NCBI GenBank assembly: GCA_029706075.1 | Contig: JAINUG010000011.1 | Location: forward strand, 656,001-720,000 | Length of the DNA: 64,000 nucleotides | Reading direction: 5' to 3' | Source: Aldrovandia affinis | Taxonomy: Eukaryota; Chordata; Actinopteri; Notacanthiformes; Halosauridae | Shown here: positions 61,531-64,000 of the stretch, piece by piece | Position numbering within the stretch: position 1 is the first letter of the stretch | How the letters are laid out: each line of letters opens with the position of its first letter | Program-made: the position numbers and the translations under genes | Notes under the pieces: generated by a model | The model's database searches: none | The model's input: the letters and a program-made list of their open reading frames with translations, nothing else | Told to the model about the DNA's origin: nothing

Positions 61531-62335
61531 AAACATGAGCCAAAGGCAGTCCCCTAAGTAAATAATGATCAAAATAATGAAAGGGATCTGTGGACGGTAA
61601 AAGCTCAAGTAAATATACCTTTGTCTGGTTTCACTGCCACAGTGAGTTGGAGAGAACCGACACTTAAACGCATAAAAAAAATTAGCAGGCTAATTAACAT
61701 CGCAATCTAGAGAATACAAAGCAGTCAATCATTTAGATAAAGACAAACAGCACGCAACACCTCTGGAGAAGTTAATAGTGCAGGTAATGGATTTGTAATG
61801 ATTCACCTTTAAAAGGTAAATAGCTCTGGGAAATTATGAAGACCGAAATGGGAAATTTTGTTTTACATAAAACAAATTCAACAACTAATGGCTTTATGGT
61901 GGAGTTACTGAAAAGCACTGTAGCTGGCAGGTGCATAAATCGACTGCCTTGTTGTCTTTGATGCACTGAAAACCTAAAACTGATTGTCAAATGACACATT
62001 TACTGACACCATAGGGGGCCTCTAAATGAACACCAGAATTGCATTGTTATTCCATAATGAAATTAACCTAGTTTTCCTTTTTCATCATTTACATTTCTGT
62101 TTCAGAAGTCCTCTATGTAAGATCCACACAATGCCAACCATCTCCTTGTCAAATGTTTTTAGCTATTGGTTCACATCCCAGAGCAAGCTTTAGTGATATC
62201 GTCCCACCGTTATGGGTGATTGCGGGGGGCATAGTTGGTATCACATACAAAAATGAGCTTCAAGGTGCATGGTGCACCTTGCCTTAAAAGATTTAGTACA
62301 TCCCTTCCTGTAAACATTCCTTGAACAGATAATAT

Positions 62336-62486
62336 AATATAATGTATGCCATTTAGCAGACGCTTTTATCCAAAGCGACTTACAGTAGTGGGTGCATACA
62401 TTTTTCAGTACATGTGGTCCCAGTGGGAATCGAACCCACAACCTAAGCATTATCAGTGCCATGCTCTACCTACTGAGCTACACAGA
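62336..62486 (-). mobile_element. Short tRNA-derived SINE with the common fish tail
   Basis: On the minus strand: GTAGCTCAGTAGGTAGAGCA (A box), GGGTTCGATTCCCA (B box), then TTGGATAAAAGCGTCTGCTA. The head resembles a lysine- or isoleucine-type tRNA, but the 3' half continues into SINE sequence, so it is not a tRNA gene. Confidence 0.85.
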
Positions 62487-62509
62487 AGCACATCAGAATA
62501 GCTTGTTCT

Positions 62510-62874
62510 GGCCTCCCGCGTGGTCTAGTGGTTTCAACGTCCGACGCTGGCCACGGCGACCGGGATTTGATTCCCCGTTGCGCCAGAGTCGGCTCTGGCT
62601 GGGAGTGCCACCAGGGCGGCAATTGGCTGTCCGCCCCAGGGAGGGGGGAGGGAAGCCTACACAGTTAGCTGCGCACAGGAGTGGTTCTGGGGTGCCGGAA
62701 TTACAGTCGACAGCACGACGAATGCTGTCTCGGAGGAGGCAGCGCTTCGCCATTGTCACTGCCGGTCACAGGGCTACGGCAGCGAACTACGAGGGAGGGG
62801 ATTGAACTAAGCACAGCGGGAGTAATTGGCTACCAAAATTGGGAGAAAAACTGGGTAAAATAAAAGAATTAAAA
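62510..62874 (+). mobile_element. tRNA-derived SINE, family 1, with 15-bp target-site duplication
   Basis: Full-length copy flanked by AGAATAGCTTGTTCT at 62495-62509 and 62875-62889. It inserted right beside a different tRNA-derived SINE on the other strand (62336-62486). Confidence 0.95.
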
Positions 62875-63227
62875 AGAATAGCTTGTTCTAGCCCCTCACA
62901 TACAAGGTGCAGTACAAAGGGCTACTATATAGCTCCAAGCTCCAGTCCCATGTCAACTAACGCAAGTAAACATGCAAGGTTGTACACACTAGATTAAATG
63001 GATACTATGACTACCAAGAACCATGACAATTACCTGGCCCGACCGATTTGAGCTTTGAGTTTCAAGGGCGACTAAATGAATGCCAGGACCAAGGGTGGAT
63101 CAACAGGAAAGCTACTGGGAACCCAACCTTCTTGACCTTAACCCGGGAGAAGAGTAGGTTTATTCAAGCAAGGGGACAGGAACCACTACTCAACAAAATA
63201 GATATTACAAGTACAATTATATATATA

Positions 63228-64000
63228 TACTACCGGTCAAAGGTTTTAGAACACCCCCATTTTCCAGTTTTTACTGAAATTTAAGCAGTTCAAGTGCAGT
63301 GAATAACTGAAATGGTACAAAGGTAAGCAGTAAACTGCCAGAGGTATAAAAATTTAAAAAATAAGATACAATTTCTTTTTTTTTTTTTTTTTGGTTACCA
63401 AAAACTGAAAAATAATGTACATTTCATTTTTTTTTTAAAAGGCCCTTTTCAGGGAACAAGTAATGGGTTAACGTGGGTTAACAATCACTCTGTGCAACTC
63501 GCCGACTCTGAATCCAGCAAAAGAGCCCCAGACCATCACGCTTCCTCCTCCATGTTTGACAGTTGGTGTCACACACTGAGGAACCATCCTTTCGCCCACA
63601 AAAACCATTCAAAATTTCAAATTTTGATTAATCGGTCCATAAGACCTTCTTCCAGTCCTCAGTAGTCCACTGGCGGTGCTTCATGGCCCAGGCAAGCCTC
63701 TTTTTCTTATTTTGCCATCTTAGCAATGGCTTTCTTACTGCCACTCGACCTGTCGAACATGCAACTCGAAGTCTTCTCTTCACAGTTGAAACTGAGACTT
63801 CCTTACTTCGACCAGTGATAAGCTGTGCTTGAAGCTGTTGTCCTGTGAGACCTCTTCCTGTCAGTTTCCAAGTGCCTTTTGATGGTGTAGGAAACTACTC
63901 ACTGCCAAAAAATGTACATTATTTTTACCTCTGGCAGTTTACCGCTTACCTTTGTATCATTTCAGGTTATTCACTGGACTTGAACTGCTTAAATTTCAGT
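63228..64000 (-). mobile_element. Tc1-like element with long inverted ends, cut by window edge
   Basis: The left end TACTACCGGTCAAAGGTTTT (63228) and about 120 bp after it (AGCAGTTCAAGTGCAGTGAA, ACTGCCAGAGGTA) recur inverted at about 63905-64000. Between them the minus strand holds a degenerate Tc1-type transposase segment (AGTCCTCAGTAGTCCACTGG region on plus). It continues beyond 64000. Confidence 0.85.

Larger units (their letters stand above)
45945..64000. other. Large intron upstream of w1, open at the window edge
   Basis: At least 18 kb. I looked on the minus strand for the kinase tail that precedes w1 in citron and for kinase-domain exons and found none. The recognised contents are the transposons, MITE, SINEs and microsatellites listed separately. 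The stretches 52796-54574, 55806-57202, 57561-59394 and 59561-62335 hold nothing else I can name. Confidence 0.6.

Overview
The window is vertebrate nuclear DNA, almost certainly from a ray-finned (teleost-type) fish. The coding signal is split into short exons with GT-AG introns. Between them lie dense fish-type repeats: tRNA-derived SINEs, the widespread fish tail 'CTCTGGATAAGAGCGTCTGC', Tc1-like transposons, MITEs, CA/GT microsatellites and minisatellites. I see no prokaryotic genes, operons or CRISPR arrays.

One gene fills most of the window on the minus strand: citron Rho-interacting kinase (cit). I could place 32 consecutive internal exons between 45944 and 303, numbered w1 to w32 here in transcript order. 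All use GT-AG boundaries and every codon phase joins cleanly, giving 4,127 nt or 1,375 complete codons. They encode, in order, the segment just after the kinase C-terminal tail (w1), the long coiled coil with its Rho-binding region (w1-w21), a linker (w22), a C1-type zinc finger (w23-w24), a PH domain (w24-w27) and the first part of the CNH domain (w28-w32). The kinase domain lies beyond the right edge and the rest of CNH beyond the left edge.

Layout by region: 1-3.3 kb holds the CNH exons, with SINE pieces and a duplicated 167-bp block. 3.3-7.6 kb is an intron with a decayed Tc1-like transposon and a 775-bp MITE. 7.6-23.2 kb holds the PH, C1, linker and distal coiled-coil exons, with SINEs and large CA/GT arrays. 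23.2-29.3 kb is a long intron carrying a 5'-truncated L1-like LINE. 29.3-35.9 kb is a tight cluster of eleven coiled-coil exons with a 35-bp minisatellite. 35.9-42.9 kb is an intron with two SINE copies that have clear target-site duplications. 42.9-45.9 kb holds the three most upstream exons. 45.9-64 kb is one large intron, open at the right edge, with three Tc1-like elements, a MITE and several SINEs.

The most unusual feature is at 22.5-23.05 kb. A minisatellite of about 13 units of 36-42 bp was seeded on the exon/intron boundary of w15. Each unit repeats the last ~19 coding bases plus ~21 intron bases, so the real splice donor is followed by a ladder of near-identical donor-like sites. Other points are a second minisatellite upstream of the w9 acceptor with a branch-point-like motif in each unit, two SINE families that share body and tail but have different tRNA heads, several SINE copies with near-perfect target-site duplications, and same-orientation Tc1 copies flanking exons w1-w2.
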